A stretch of 64,000 bases of DNA from Geothrix rubra (GCF_030268065.1 NZ_BSDD01000001.1:744001-808000), one strand, 5' to 3'; numbered from the stretch's first letter, positions 27,385 to 36,212 are shown. Notes: a model not told the origin generated them from the letters alone. Numbers and translations: made by a program.

Positions 27385-28170
27385 TCACCCGAAGGCCAGG
27401 CAGCGCAGGCTGAGGCTGCCGAGCTGCCAGCCTTCGAACACCGTGCGGATCCGGCCGCCGGTCCCGGCACCCAGGGCCAGCCAGAGGGGATCCAGGTGCT
27501 CGGTGGTGGGGACGGACTGCGCCGCCCCCGGCGCCCCGGCCCAGTCCATGGCCGATTCCGGATGATCCGAGACGAGCCGCTCCACGAGCCAGCCTTCGAA
27601 GGCCTCCGCCCAGGGCTGGGGACCGCTGCCGCCATCCCAGTCCAGTCGGCCCAGGTTGTGGACCAGACCGCCGCTGCCGAGGATCAGGATGCCGTCCTCG
27701 CGCAGGGGGGCCAGGGCCCGTCCGGCGGCCCAGAGCTGCCGGGGCTCCCTCGGCCTGGGGAGCGACAGCTGCACCACCGGCACCCGGGCCTCCGGGAAGA
27801 GGTGGCGCAGGGGGACCCAGGCGCCGTGGTCGAGCCCCCGTTCCGGATCGGGTCTGACCGCCTCTCCGGCCTGCGCCAGGAGGTCCGCCACCCGTGCCGC
27901 CAGGGCCGGATCTCCTGGAGCCGGGTACTGCAGCCCGTAGAGCGCCTCGGGGAAGCCGCCGAAGTCGTGGATGGTCCGCGGGCGCGCACCGGTGGTGACC
28001 CGGAAGCCGCCGGAGGTCTCCCAGTGGGCGGAGAAGACCACCACGCCCCGGACCGGCGGGAGGCTTCCTGGCAGCGAAGTCAGCCACCCGCCCCAGGCGC
28101 CGCCCTCGATGGCGAGCATGGGGGAACCATGGGCCAGGAAGAGAGGAGGCAGGGACCGGAGGTCATCCAT
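27385..28170 (-). CDS. Class III extradiol dioxygenase family protein (YgiD/DODA-like)
   Basis: 261-residue LigB-type protein. Metal-ligand candidates are H14 (FLAHGSPMLA), H49 (FSAHWET) and the C-terminal TTEHLDPLW histidine; GLDHGAWVPL (H115) is also conserved in this family. The start MDDLRSLPPL at 28170 has a GGGAG ribosome site. The family includes 4,5-DOPA dioxygenase YgiD, but many members have unknown substrates. It converges on the SpoIIE gene with no gap and is divergent from pdxJ. Confidence 0.88.
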   Translation of the reverse strand: MDDLRSLPPLFLAHGSPMLAIEGGAWGGWLTSLPGSLPPVRGVVVFSAHWETSGGFRVTTGARPRTIHDFGGFPEALYGLQYPAPGDPALAARVADLLAQAGEAVRPDPERGLDHGAWVPLRHLFPEARVPVVQLSLPRPREPRQLWAAGRALAPLREDGILILGSGGLVHNLGRLDWDGGSGPQPWAEAFEGWLVERLVSDHPESAMDWAGAPGAAQSVPTTEHLDPLWLALGAGTGGRIRTVFEGWQLGSLSLRCLAFG

Positions 28171-28296
28171 GCTCCCAATCTGGCATTCCACAAAAGATGT
28201 TTCAACTCTTATTTTCAAGCTGCGCGCGGGAACCGCCGAAGCGATTGGAGAGGAAAGGTCTGAGTAGGCTAAGCTTTCTGGAACCCCGGAGCACGT

Positions 28297-29028
28297 GTGG
28301 ACCTCAGGCTCGGCGTCAACATCGATCATGTGGCCACCCTCCGTCAGGCCCGCGGCGGCCACGAGCCGGAGCCTGTGGCGGCGGCCCTCCTGGCCCAGAG
28401 CGCCGGCGCGGACGGCATCACCGTCCACCTGCGGGGCGACCGCCGGCACATCCAGGAACGGGACCTCCGGGTGCTGAAGGAAGTGCTGGCGGTTCCGCTG
28501 AACGTGGAATGCGCGGCCACGCCGGAGGCCATGACGGCCGTCATCCCCATGAAGCCCGCCTGGGTGACCCTCGTGCCGGAAAGCCGGGAGGAACTCACCA
28601 CCCAGGGCGGCCTGGACGCCATCTTCCTCCAGGGCATGCTCCGCACGGTCCTCCGCGAACTCCGTGGTGCCGGCATCCGCACCAGCCTCTTCCTGGACCC
28701 GGTGCTGGACCAGGTGAAGATGGCCGCCAAGCTGGAAGCCGATGCCGTCGAGCTCAACACGGGCCTCTACAGCGACCTGCCCATGGGATCCGACCCCGCC
28801 TTGGAACTCGGGCGTCTCCGTGACGCGGCCCGGATGGCCAGCCGCCTGGGCCTCCGGGTGCTGGCGGGGCACGGCCTCAGCCTCCAGAACGTGGAGCCGG
28901 TGGCCGCCATCCCGGAGGTGGAGGAGCTCAACATCGGCCACAGCATCATCGGCCGCGCCGTACTGGTCGGCCTGGGCCCCGCCGTGGCCGAGATGCGTGC
29001 CGCCATCGCCCAGGCCCGCCCTAGATGA
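28297..29028 (+). CDS. pdxJ: Pyridoxine 5'-phosphate synthase
   Basis: 243-residue TIM-barrel enzyme that joins 3-amino-2-oxopropyl phosphate and deoxyxylulose 5-phosphate. Signature stretches are LGVNIDHVATLRQARGG, GITVHLRGDRRHIQ, the VTLVPE loop and the C-terminal HSIIGRAVLVGL. It starts with GTG at 28297 and ends in an ATGA overlap with the DUF4388 gene, so the two are coupled. Length is standard. Confidence 0.95.
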   Translation: MDLRLGVNIDHVATLRQARGGHEPEPVAAALLAQSAGADGITVHLRGDRRHIQERDLRVLKEVLAVPLNVECAATPEAMTAVIPMKPAWVTLVPESREELTTQGGLDAIFLQGMLRTVLRELRGAGIRTSLFLDPVLDQVKMAAKLEADAVELNTGLYSDLPMGSDPALELGRLRDAARMASRLGLRVLAGHGLSLQNVEPVAAIPEVEELNIGHSIIGRAVLVGLGPAVAEMRAAIAQARPR

Positions 29029-29843
29029 CCAACCTGAAGGGCACCCTGGAGAGCATCTCCCTCACGGACGTCGCGCAGCTGCTCCACGTCAACCGGAAGA
29101 CCGGCATGCTCCAGGTCAGCTCCGGCAAGGTGAGCGGCGTGCTCTACTTCTCCCGGGGCGAGGTCATCCACGCGGAGACGCTGGCCCAGCGGGGGGAGTT
29201 GGCCGCCTTCGAGATCCTGGAGTGGGTCACGGGCCAGTTCGAGTTCCTCTCCACCCAGGTGCAGGTGCCAGCCACCATCCGGCGCACCGTTCCCGACCTG
29301 CTCATGGACTCCGCGCGGCTCAGCGACAGCCGGAAGCGCCTCCACACCCTCTTCCCCCGCCTCACGGCCGTCCCCTGGCCCACCCTGCCCCTTCCCCGGC
29401 TCACCGAGGGACTCAAGATCTTCGCCGAGGAGCGGCGCATCCTCCCCTTCTTCGACGGCTACCGGGATTTCCAGGACGTCATGAAGGCCACCGGCCAGAA
29501 CGACGTGGCGGTGCTCCAGGCCGCCGGCATCCTGAAGGACGCCGGGCGGCTGGACGTGCTCGAACCCGACGCCCATGTCACCGTGATGCCCCTGAAGACC
29601 AGCCTCTTCAAGAAGGGGGACCGCCTCGAGCTCCCCAAGGCCATGGAGGGCTGGTGGACGGCCCTGGGCCCCTACGCCCACGGCGTGAGGAACCTGCGGG
29701 TGATCTGGCCCGAGGGTCCCGCCGTGGAACGGGTCGATTTCGTGCCGGGCCTGTCGGAGCACCTGCTGTCGGTTCCGCGGGAACTCATGCAGTCCTGGAA
29801 CCTGGCCGAAGGAAGCCATGTCAAGGTGCGGCCCGCGCCCTGA
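29025..29843 (+). CDS. DUF4388-domain protein
   Basis: 272-residue protein. The N-terminal 100 residues match the DUF4388 pattern: MTNLKGTLESISLTDVAQLL, TGMLQVSSG, GVLYFSRGEVIHAE and FEILEWVTGQFEF. Such domains are common in Acidobacteriota and Deltaproteobacteria next to signalling and gliding or chemotaxis genes; their biochemical role is not settled. The C-terminal half is an unrecognised mixed region with a short basic stretch (KTSLFKKGDR). It is translationally coupled to pdxJ and followed 19 bases later by cheZ, so it may be part of the chemotaxis output circuit. Confidence 0.8.
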   Translation: MTNLKGTLESISLTDVAQLLHVNRKTGMLQVSSGKVSGVLYFSRGEVIHAETLAQRGELAAFEILEWVTGQFEFLSTQVQVPATIRRTVPDLLMDSARLSDSRKRLHTLFPRLTAVPWPTLPLPRLTEGLKIFAEERRILPFFDGYRDFQDVMKATGQNDVAVLQAAGILKDAGRLDVLEPDAHVTVMPLKTSLFKKGDRLELPKAMEGWWTALGPYAHGVRNLRVIWPEGPAVERVDFVPGLSEHLLSVPRELMQSWNLAEGSHVKVRPAP

Positions 29844-29862
29844 GACGATTCTGGGAGGTCCC

Positions 29863-30780
29863 ATGTCCGAAGTTCCTGAAGAAGGCACCCCGCAGGAAGG
29901 CATGGTGCGGGAATTCCGGGAGCGGCGGGATCAGCTGGATCGCCGACTGGACAGCATCCAGGACCTGATCCGGCAGGTCCGCGAAGAGCTCCAGGGGGAC
30001 GCGGAGGCCAGCATCCACCGGCTGGCGCAGGCGGCCCAGGACATGGCCAACGGGCGGGTGTACCAGAAGATCGACATCGAGGCCAAGGGCGAACTCGGCG
30101 CGCTGGTCACGAGTCTGAACCAGACCCTCCTGAACCTCCAGCAGCTCGACGCCTCGGTGAAGCACCAGAGCACCCAGGTGCCCGAGCTGGCCGCCCAGCT
30201 GGACGCCATCACCAGCGACACGGAGGAAGCCACCCAGAACGTCATGAACCGACTGGACACCCTCATGGCGGCCGGAGAGGACGCCTCCAAGGCGTTCGCC
30301 GCCTGCGACAGCCAGATGAAGAAGCACCTCCAGGGCCGAGAGGCGCTGAACACGGCCATCACCGCCTTCCTCGACCGGGCCTCGGCCGGAGAGGACAGCA
30401 CGGCCCTCGCCCAGGAAGTGCTCGAGTTCCTCTTCGCGCACCAGATGGAGGCGGCCGTGCCCCTTCCGGACCTCTCCCCGGTCCAGGACAAGCTCCGCCT
30501 GGTGGGTGACGAGGCCTTCGAGATCCTGAACATCCTCCAGTTCCAGGACATCACCCGGCAGAAGATCGAGAAGGTCGTCCTGCTCCTGAAGCAGTTCCAG
30601 GCCGGCCTCACCCGGCTGCTCGTCATCTTCAACATCCACAGTGGCGTGCTGGCCGAACAGGGCTTCAGCGACCGCCATGTGGCCACCCAGGACCGCATCT
30701 TCGACACCAGCCTCGAAGCCGACAGCCGGAAGGACAGCGTGGAGGACATCATCGCCCAGTTCAAGCAGGGCGGAAGCTGA
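29863..30780 (+). CDS. cheZ: CheZ-type CheY-P phosphatase with HAMP-like N-terminus
   Basis: 305-residue helical protein. The CheZ active-site helix is present as LQFQDITRQKI, with D229 and Q233 at the catalytic spacing. The C-terminus DSVEDIIAQF resembles the CheY-binding tail of enteric CheZ (VDDLLDSLGF). It is about 90 residues longer than enteric CheZ. Residues about 52-98 (DMANGRVYQKIDIE, KGELGALVTSLNQTL) read like a HAMP domain without membrane helices. The start at 29863 has a GGGAGG ribosome site. It is separated from the main che operon by about 2.5 kb. The CheZ call is good; the HAMP assignment is inference. Confidence 0.82.
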   Translation: MSEVPEEGTPQEGMVREFRERRDQLDRRLDSIQDLIRQVREELQGDAEASIHRLAQAAQDMANGRVYQKIDIEAKGELGALVTSLNQTLLNLQQLDASVKHQSTQVPELAAQLDAITSDTEEATQNVMNRLDTLMAAGEDASKAFAACDSQMKKHLQGREALNTAITAFLDRASAGEDSTALAQEVLEFLFAHQMEAAVPLPDLSPVQDKLRLVGDEAFEILNILQFQDITRQKIEKVVLLLKQFQAGLTRLLVIFNIHSGVLAEQGFSDRHVATQDRIFDTSLEADSRKDSVEDIIAQFKQGGS

Positions 30781-30788
30781 CTGCGGAT

Positions 30789-31475
30789 TCAGGCCAGCGC
30801 GATCTCCAGCTCCCCCAGCCCGTCGATGCCGCAGCGCACCCGGTCGCCTTTCACCAGTGCGCCCACCCCCGCCGGCGTGCCCGTGAAGATGAGGTCCCCC
30901 GGCGCGAGGGTCACGAAGGTGGAAAGGTGGGCGATGATCTCCGCCACGGACCAGGTCATCTGGGAAAGATCCCCCTTCTGCCGCGACTCGCCGTTCACGC
31001 TGAGCCAGATGGCGCCTGAGCGCGGATGGCCGCACCGGCTGGCGGGCACGATGGGGGACACCGGCGCGGACCGGTCGAAGCCCTTGGCCATCTCCCAGGG
31101 CTGGCCCTTCTCCTTGGCGCGGGCCTGGAGATCCCGTCGGGTCAGGTCGATCCCCACGGCATAGCCGAACACGCAGTCGAGGGCCGATTCCACCGGGATG
31201 GCGCTGCCGCCCCGCCCCAGGGCCACTACCAGCTCCACCTCATGGTGGAGGTTCGAGGTGGCCGGCGGATAGTCCAGCGTGCCTCCGCCCGGCACCGCGG
31301 TGTCCCGCGGCTTGCCGAAGAAGAAGGGCGGATCGCGGCGCGGGTCCCCGCCCATCTCCAGGGCATGATCCGCGTAGTTGCGCCCGACGCAGTAGATCCG
31401 CCGCACCGGGAAGGGGTCGCCGCCCTCCTTCACCGGGACGAGGACCGGGGCCGGGATCGGGGGGACGGTATCCAT
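30789..31475 (-). CDS. Fumarylacetoacetate hydrolase family protein
   Basis: 228-residue FAH-fold enzyme. Characteristic parts are [32 protein letters not shown] (metal-binding glutamates), [28 protein letters not shown] and [13 protein letters not shown]. It is of the short YcgM-like group, which acts on acylpyruvates or other 2-oxo acids. The start [10 protein letters not shown] at 31475 has a GGGAG ribosome site; an ATG 12 bases earlier does not. It converges on cheZ. The exact substrate is not inferable. Confidence 0.9.
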   Translation of the reverse strand: MDTVPPIPAPVLVPVKEGGDPFPVRRIYCVGRNYADHALEMGGDPRRDPPFFFGKPRDTAVPGGGTLDYPPATSNLHHEVELVVALGRGGSAIPVESALDCVFGYAVGIDLTRRDLQARAKEKGQPWEMAKGFDRSAPVSPIVPASRCGHPRSGAIWLSVNGESRQKGDLSQMTWSVAEIIAHLSTFVTLAPGDLIFTGTPAGVGALVKGDRVRCGIDGLGELEIALA

Positions 31476-31507
31476 GGCTGCTCCCATGACGAACGGACCC
31501 CCCTACT

Positions 31508-32428
31508 CTAACCCTTGGCGCGGGGGTGGGCCTTCTCGTAGGTCCGGGCCAGCTCGTCCAGCCCCAGGTGCGTGTAGCGCTGGGTGGTGCTGAGGCTGGC
31601 GTGGCCAAGCAGCTCCTGGATGGCGCGGAGGTCCATCCCGTGGTTGAGGAGGTGGGTGGCGAAGCTGTGCCTCAGGGCGTGGGGGCTCACCCGCGCCCGC
31701 ACGGCCGCCGCCTCCAGCGCCTGGCGCAGGAGGGCCCGCACGCTGGTGGGCGTGAGGCGCCCGCCCCGCTGGTTGAGGAAGAGCGCCGGACTGGGGGGCA
31801 GCGCCTTGGCGGCGAGGTGGACGCCCCGGTGGTCGAGGTAGGCCGACAGCACCTCCGCGGCCCGTTCGTGGTAGGGGACCAGGCGTTCCTTCCGTCCCTT
31901 CCCCAGCACCCGGAGGGTGCGCTGGTCCGTCAGCAGGTCCTGGAGGTCGAGGCCCACGAGCTCGGAGACCCGGAGTCCCGATGCGTAGAGCAGCTCCAGC
32001 AGGCAGGCTAGGCGGGCGGAGGTGAAGTCCACGATCGGGGGGAGGTCGAGGAGCGCCTGGCTTTCACCTTCGGTGAGGAAGGCCGGAAGCCGCTTGGGCT
32101 GCTTCGGATTCCTCAGGCCCGACGCGGGATTGTGTGTGATGCGGCGGGTCTCCCACAGCCACTTGAAGAAGGCCCGCACCGTGGAGAGGATGCGTGCCTG
32201 GCTGGCCGGATCGAGCCCCCGCTCGCCGAGCTCGAGGGCGAAACCCCTGAGCGTGCGCGGGCTCACCTCCCAGGTGGCCCATCCCCAGCGCACTGCGTGG
32301 TTCAGGAGTTTTTCCAGGTCTCCCTTCTGCGCGCGTGCCGTGTGGGGCGACACGCCGCGGGCGCGCTGCTCCAGATGGAAAGCTCCGATGCCCTCGCCCA
32401 GCGGTCCTGCGCCCTTCCCTGCTACCAT
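31508..32428 (-). CDS. xerC: Tyrosine recombinase XerC-like
   Basis: 306-residue Xer recombinase that acts with a partner at the chromosome dimer resolution site. The N-terminal SAM-like domain (about 10-100) precedes the catalytic domain. All key residues are visible: R in YASGLRVSELVGL, K in LGKGRKERLVP, HxxR in SPHALRHSFATH, the GHASLSTTQ histidine and the QRYTH tyrosine. Its start codon is only 17 bases from that of the divergent acyl-CoA synthetase, so the two promoters must reach into each other's genes, or one start is further in. No phage genes are nearby, favouring a housekeeping role. Confidence 0.88.
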   Translation of the reverse strand: MVAGKGAGPLGEGIGAFHLEQRARGVSPHTARAQKGDLEKLLNHAVRWGWATWEVSPRTLRGFALELGERGLDPASQARILSTVRAFFKWLWETRRITHNPASGLRNPKQPKRLPAFLTEGESQALLDLPPIVDFTSARLACLLELLYASGLRVSELVGLDLQDLLTDQRTLRVLGKGRKERLVPYHERAAEVLSAYLDHRGVHLAAKALPPSPALFLNQRGGRLTPTSVRALLRQALEAAAVRARVSPHALRHSFATHLLNHGMDLRAIQELLGHASLSTTQRYTHLGLDELARTYEKAHPRAKG

Positions 32429-32445
32429 GCCGTCACATCCCCCGC

Positions 32446-34299
32446 ATGCCCGGAGTCATTGTGGCCCAGCCCGTCGAGACCATTGCGCAGCTTTTCTATC
32501 AGGCGGTCGAACGGGACCTCCCTGACGCCCTGGCCTCGAAGCAGAACGGCGCGTTCGTGCCCATCCCGCATCGGGAGCTGCGGGCCCGGGTGGAACACCT
32601 GGCCCTGGCGCTGGAGCGGCGGGGCCTCCGGATGGGGGACCGGGTCGCCTTCATGTCCGAGAACCGGCCGGAGTGGGCCATCGCAGACTTCGCCTGCGCC
32701 ATCCTGGGCCTGCCCGATGTCACGATCTACGCCACCCTCAATGCCGGCCAGGCCGCCTTCATTCTCCGGGACAGCGAATCCCGCTGGGTGCTCTGTTCCA
32801 ACCGGGAGCAGCTGGACAAGGTGCTGGCCCACTGGGGATCCCTGCCCGCCCTCGAAGCGGCCGTGCTCATGGATGGCGAACTGCCCGAAGGCACGGGCCG
32901 CACCCTCCTCCGCTGGTCGGATCTGATCGCGGAGGGGGAAGCCCAGGTCGACCGCCGTCCCCTGGTGCGCCAGTGGGGCATGGAACGGAAGCCCGACGAC
33001 CTGCTGACCCTGATCTACACCTCGGGAACGACGGCGGATCCCAAGGGCGCCATGCTCACCCACGGGAACCTCGTCTCGAACGTGCTGGCCGCCGCGGGCG
33101 TCGTGAAGATCGAACCCGGCGAGCGAGCCATGAGCTTCCTGCCGCTCACCCACATCTTCGAGCGCATGGCCGGCCACTTCCTCATGTTCCACGTCGGCGC
33201 CGCCATCTACTACGCCGAGAGCGTCCAGACGGTCGCCGAGGACCTCCTGCTCGTCCGCCCGACCCTCCTGGCCTCGGTCCCCCGAATCTACGAGAAGATC
33301 TTCGCCCGGATCTACGACACGGTCTCGGCAGGCGGCATCCTGAAGCGCCTGATCTTCCACTGGGCCATGCTGGCGGGCCGGCAGGCGGCCCCCTACCTCA
33401 TGAAGGGCCAGGAGCCGCCCTCCTGGAAGGGCATGTGGTACCGCACGGCCCAGAAGGTCGTCTTCGAGAAGATCCGCCAGCGGACCGGGGGCCGCATCAA
33501 GTTCGCGATCAGCGGGGGCGCCCCCCTGGGTCCCAAGGTCATGTCGTTCTTCTGGATCATCGGCCTCCCCATCCTCGAAGGCTACGGCCTGACCGAGACC
33601 AGCCCCGTCATCACCGTCAACCGGCCCGGGGAAGTGGTGCCTGGCTGCGTGGGACGCCCCCTCTACGAGACCTGGAACGGCCGCCCCTTCCTCAGGATCG
33701 CCGAGGATGGCGAGATCCTCTGCCAGGGTCCCAACGTCATGACCGGCTACTGGAAGAACGAGGCCGCCACCCGCGAAGCCATCGACGCCGATGGCTACTT
33801 CCATACCGGCGACATCGGCCACCTGGATGACCAGGGCCGGCTCTACATCACGGACCGGAAGAAGGAGCTCATCGTCACCAGCGGCGGCAAGAAGGTGGCC
33901 CCCCAGCCCATCGAGAACCAGCTGAAGGGCGACAAGTACATCAGCCAGGCCGTGCTCATCGGGGACAAGCGGAACTACATCACCGCCCTCGTGGTGCCAA
34001 ACTTCGATTCCCTCGTCCGCTGGGCGGGCTACAAGAAGCTCCAGTTCCGCTCCCACGCCGATCTGGTGCAGAACCCCCTCGTCATGGCCAAGCTGATGAG
34101 CCGCATCGAGCGCGTGAACGCCGAGCTCTCGAACTACGAGCGCATCAAGAAGATCGCCATCCTCGACCACGAGATGACGCTCGAGGGCGGCCAGCTCACG
34201 CCCTCCCTGAAGGTGAAGCGCCGGGTGGTAAACGAGATGTATGGTGGTCTCATCGAGAGCCTCTACCTCGAACCCAAGGGCGACAGCGAAGCCCACTGA
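32446..34299 (+). CDS. Long-chain acyl-CoA synthetase (AMP-forming)
   Basis: 617-residue ANL-superfamily ligase that would activate fatty acids to acyl-CoA via acyl-AMP. The AMP-binding P-loop LIYTSGTTADPKGAML, the FLPLTHIFERMAGH segment, GYGLTETSPVITVN, GYFHTGDIGHLD and DRKKELIVTSGGKKVAP are all present. The family resembles the FadD15/long-chain group rather than acetyl-CoA synthetase. A TACCAT hexamer at 32423-32428 could serve as -10, giving a short leader. A GTG at 32461 is an alternative start. It is followed by ybjQ with a 7-base gap. Confidence 0.92.
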   Translation: MPGVIVAQPVETIAQLFYQAVERDLPDALASKQNGAFVPIPHRELRARVEHLALALERRGLRMGDRVAFMSENRPEWAIADFACAILGLPDVTIYATLNAGQAAFILRDSESRWVLCSNREQLDKVLAHWGSLPALEAAVLMDGELPEGTGRTLLRWSDLIAEGEAQVDRRPLVRQWGMERKPDDLLTLIYTSGTTADPKGAMLTHGNLVSNVLAAAGVVKIEPGERAMSFLPLTHIFERMAGHFLMFHVGAAIYYAESVQTVAEDLLLVRPTLLASVPRIYEKIFARIYDTVSAGGILKRLIFHWAMLAGRQAAPYLMKGQEPPSWKGMWYRTAQKVVFEKIRQRTGGRIKFAISGGAPLGPKVMSFFWIIGLPILEGYGLTETSPVITVNRPGEVVPGCVGRPLYETWNGRPFLRIAEDGEILCQGPNVMTGYWKNEAATREAIDADGYFHTGDIGHLDDQGRLYITDRKKELIVTSGGKKVAPQPIENQLKGDKYISQAVLIGDKRNYITALVVPNFDSLVRWAGYKKLQFRSHADLVQNPLVMAKLMSRIERVNAELSNYERIKKIAILDHEMTLEGGQLTPSLKVKRRVVNEMYGGLIESLYLEPKGDSEAH

Positions 34300-34306
34300 G
34301 GAGCCC

Positions 34307-34666
34307 ATGACCCAGAACGCCCGTCACCACAACATTCCCATCCTGACCACCTTCGACCCGCCGCCCGGCCTGGAGATCGAGGCCATCCTGGGCCCCTGCT
34401 GGGGCGTGACCGTGCGGAGCCGCAGCGTCGTGGGCACCACCTGCGCGGGCTGCCAGCAGCTCTTCGGCGGCGAGATCACCATGCTCACGGAGCTCGCCAG
34501 CGATTCCCGCAATGAGGCCATGGACCGGCTGGAGCAGCACGCCCTCGCCATGGGCGCCAACGGCGTCCTGGCCATGCGCTTCGACAGCGGCGAGCTCATG
34601 CAGAACACCAACGAGATCATCGCCTACGGCACGGCGGTCCGCCTCCGGGCCATCCGGACGGCCTGA
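34307..34666 (+). CDS. YbjQ/UPF0145-family protein
   Basis: 119-residue homologue of YbjQ, a small pentameric beta-alpha protein. Conserved parts are IPILTTFDPPPG, EIEAILGPCWGVTVRSRSV, LTELASDSRNEAMDRLEQHA, GANGVLAMRFDSGE and the IIAYGTAV strand. The GAGGAG ribosome site fixes ATG 34307. It carries a CAGC motif in the variable loop. The family's biochemical role is not established; a metal-binding role has been suggested for related domains. Co-directional with the acyl-CoA synthetase. Confidence 0.88.
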   Translation: MTQNARHHNIPILTTFDPPPGLEIEAILGPCWGVTVRSRSVVGTTCAGCQQLFGGEITMLTELASDSRNEAMDRLEQHALAMGANGVLAMRFDSGELMQNTNEIIAYGTAVRLRAIRTA

Positions 34667-34680
34667 GCGCCGGGGATTCC

Positions 34681-35277
34681 ATGCCGGCCACCCCAGCCCG
34701 TCCGAGGATCCGCCGGGACCTGGCCCGTCGGCTGGATCGGTTGGCGTTCCGCGCCCATGCCTTCCACCGCTGGGCCCACCACCCCCTCTGCCGGGAATAC
34801 GAAGGCGAGGTGTTCCGCCTGGGGCGGCGGTTCCGGCTCTGCCGCGGCTGCACCCTCGCCGCCACCGGGGGCCTTGCGGGCCTGGCCGGCGGGCTGGTCG
34901 TCCCCGTCCTGCGGGACCCGGCGATCCTGGCCCTGGCAGGGCTGGGGCTGTTTGCCGGCCTGCTGGCCCTGGGCCGTCCCCGTCGCCCCAAGGGGCTCAC
35001 CCGGGGGCTCCCCGCCGCCCTGCTGGCCTTCCTGCTGGTCCAGGCCCTCCGCACCGGGGGGATCGTCCCCTGGGGCGCGGCGGCCCTGGCCGTGGCGGCC
35101 GGGACCGCGGTGACCCTCGCCTACCGCCGCCGTGGCCCGGACCGGACGCCCTGCGCCACCTGCCCGGAGGCCCCTGCCGGTGGCTCCTGCCGTGGCTTCC
35201 GGGAGATCCGCACCCGGGAGCGGGCCTTCACCCGCCTGGCCGGCCGCTGGCTCCGCCCGGCGGATCCGGTACGATGA
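34681..35277 (+). CDS. Cysteine-rich membrane protein of unknown function
   Basis: 198-residue protein with about four hydrophobic helices (residues about 57-150). Before the first helix it has HHPLCREYEGE and FRLCRGCTLAATGG, giving a histidine and three cysteines in a loop. After the last helix a second set, CATCPEAPAGGSC, adds three cysteines. The pattern (LCxxC-T before a helix, with an upstream H/C) recalls DUF2085-like membrane proteins, but the match is loose. The cysteines could hold a metal at the membrane surface. It ends 4 bases before the UbiA-like gene, whose putative -10 lies over its stop codon. Confidence 0.7.
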   Translation: MPATPARPRIRRDLARRLDRLAFRAHAFHRWAHHPLCREYEGEVFRLGRRFRLCRGCTLAATGGLAGLAGGLVVPVLRDPAILALAGLGLFAGLLALGRPRRPKGLTRGLPAALLAFLLVQALRTGGIVPWGAAALAVAAGTAVTLAYRRRGPDRTPCATCPEAPAGGSCRGFREIRTRERAFTRLAGRWLRPADPVR

Positions 35278-35281
35278 TCGA
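35270..35281 (+). promoter_or_regulatory. TACGAT-N6-ATG: possible leaderless promoter for the prenyltransferase
   Basis: TACGAT (35270-35275) fits TANNNT and lies exactly six bases before the ATG at 35282. Transcription from it would start at or next to the start codon. There is no ribosome site before this ATG, which agrees with a leaderless message. No -35 hexamer is apparent. Weak alone, but it repeats the spacing seen at 50751-50764. Confidence 0.35.
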
Positions 35282-36166
35282 ATGACGAAGGCCCTGAACC
35301 AGACCCGCGAGCTGCTCGACATGATCAAGTTCGAGCACACCGTCTTCGCCCTGCCCTTCGCGCTCCTGGGCGCCCTGGCCGGGGCCCAGGGGATCCCCCC
35401 GCTCCGCGTCTCGCTGTGGATCCTCGCGGCCATGGTGGGCGCGAGGACCGCCGCCATGACCTTCAACCGCCTGGTGGATGCCGATATCGACGCGGAGAAT
35501 CCCCGCACGGCCACCCGGGCCCTGCCCGCGGGCCGGGTCTCCCGGTCCGGCGCCCTGCTGATGCTGGGCGCGGGCATCGTGCTGTTCGGCCTGGCCGCCG
35601 GGGCCCTGGGCCCCCTGACCTGGGCCCTGTCCCCCCTGGCCCTCGTGATCATCCTGGGGTACTCCCTCTGCAAGCGCTTCACGACCTGGGCCCACGTGGT
35701 GCTCGGCCTCTCCCTTTCGGGCGCCCCGCTGGGGGCCTGGATCGCCGTGACTGGCCGCATCGAGGCCCCCGCCCTGTGGCTCTCGGGAGGCGTCCTGGCT
35801 TGGACGGCCGGGTTCGACATCCTCTACGCGCTGCAGGACGAGTGCTTCGACCGGGAACGCGGCCTCCATTCGATTCCCGCGCGCCTCGGCACCGCGCGCG
35901 CCCTGCTCCTCTCCCGCGCGCTCCACCTGCTGGCCCTCGCCTGCTGGGCCCAGTTCAACCTGCTCCTGGGCTCGCACGTGGTCGGCTGGGCTGGCTGGGC
36001 CGTGGTCATGGCCATGCTCGCCCGTGAGCAGTGGCTCGTGCGTGGCGGCGACCTGTCGCGGATCGACCATGCCTTCTTCACCCTCAACAGCCTCGTCGGT
36101 CTTGTTTTTTTTACAGGCCATGCCCTTGAGTGGTGGCTTTCGCACGCGTTCCTGGCCACCACCTAG
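35282..36166 (+). CDS. UbiA-family prenyltransferase (MqnP/UbiA-like)
   Basis: 294-residue membrane prenyltransferase with about eight helices. The first aspartate-rich motif is NRLVDADIDAENPRT and the second is DILYALQDECFDRERG. IKFEHTVFALPFALLGA at the N-terminus matches 4-hydroxybenzoate polyprenyltransferase-like enzymes. In organisms making menaquinone by the futalosine route the equivalent enzyme is MqnP; which pathway operates here cannot be told from this window. The start at 35282 directly follows the cysteine-rich membrane gene. Confidence 0.88.
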   Translation: MTKALNQTRELLDMIKFEHTVFALPFALLGALAGAQGIPPLRVSLWILAAMVGARTAAMTFNRLVDADIDAENPRTATRALPAGRVSRSGALLMLGAGIVLFGLAAGALGPLTWALSPLALVIILGYSLCKRFTTWAHVVLGLSLSGAPLGAWIAVTGRIEAPALWLSGGVLAWTAGFDILYALQDECFDRERGLHSIPARLGTARALLLSRALHLLALACWAQFNLLLGSHVVGWAGWAVVMAMLAREQWLVRGGDLSRIDHAFFTLNSLVGLVFFTGHALEWWLSHAFLATT

Positions 36167-36212
36167 ATCCTTGGTTGTAAGAAGGCGACTCGCGCGCCCG
36201 GCTCTGCCCAGG

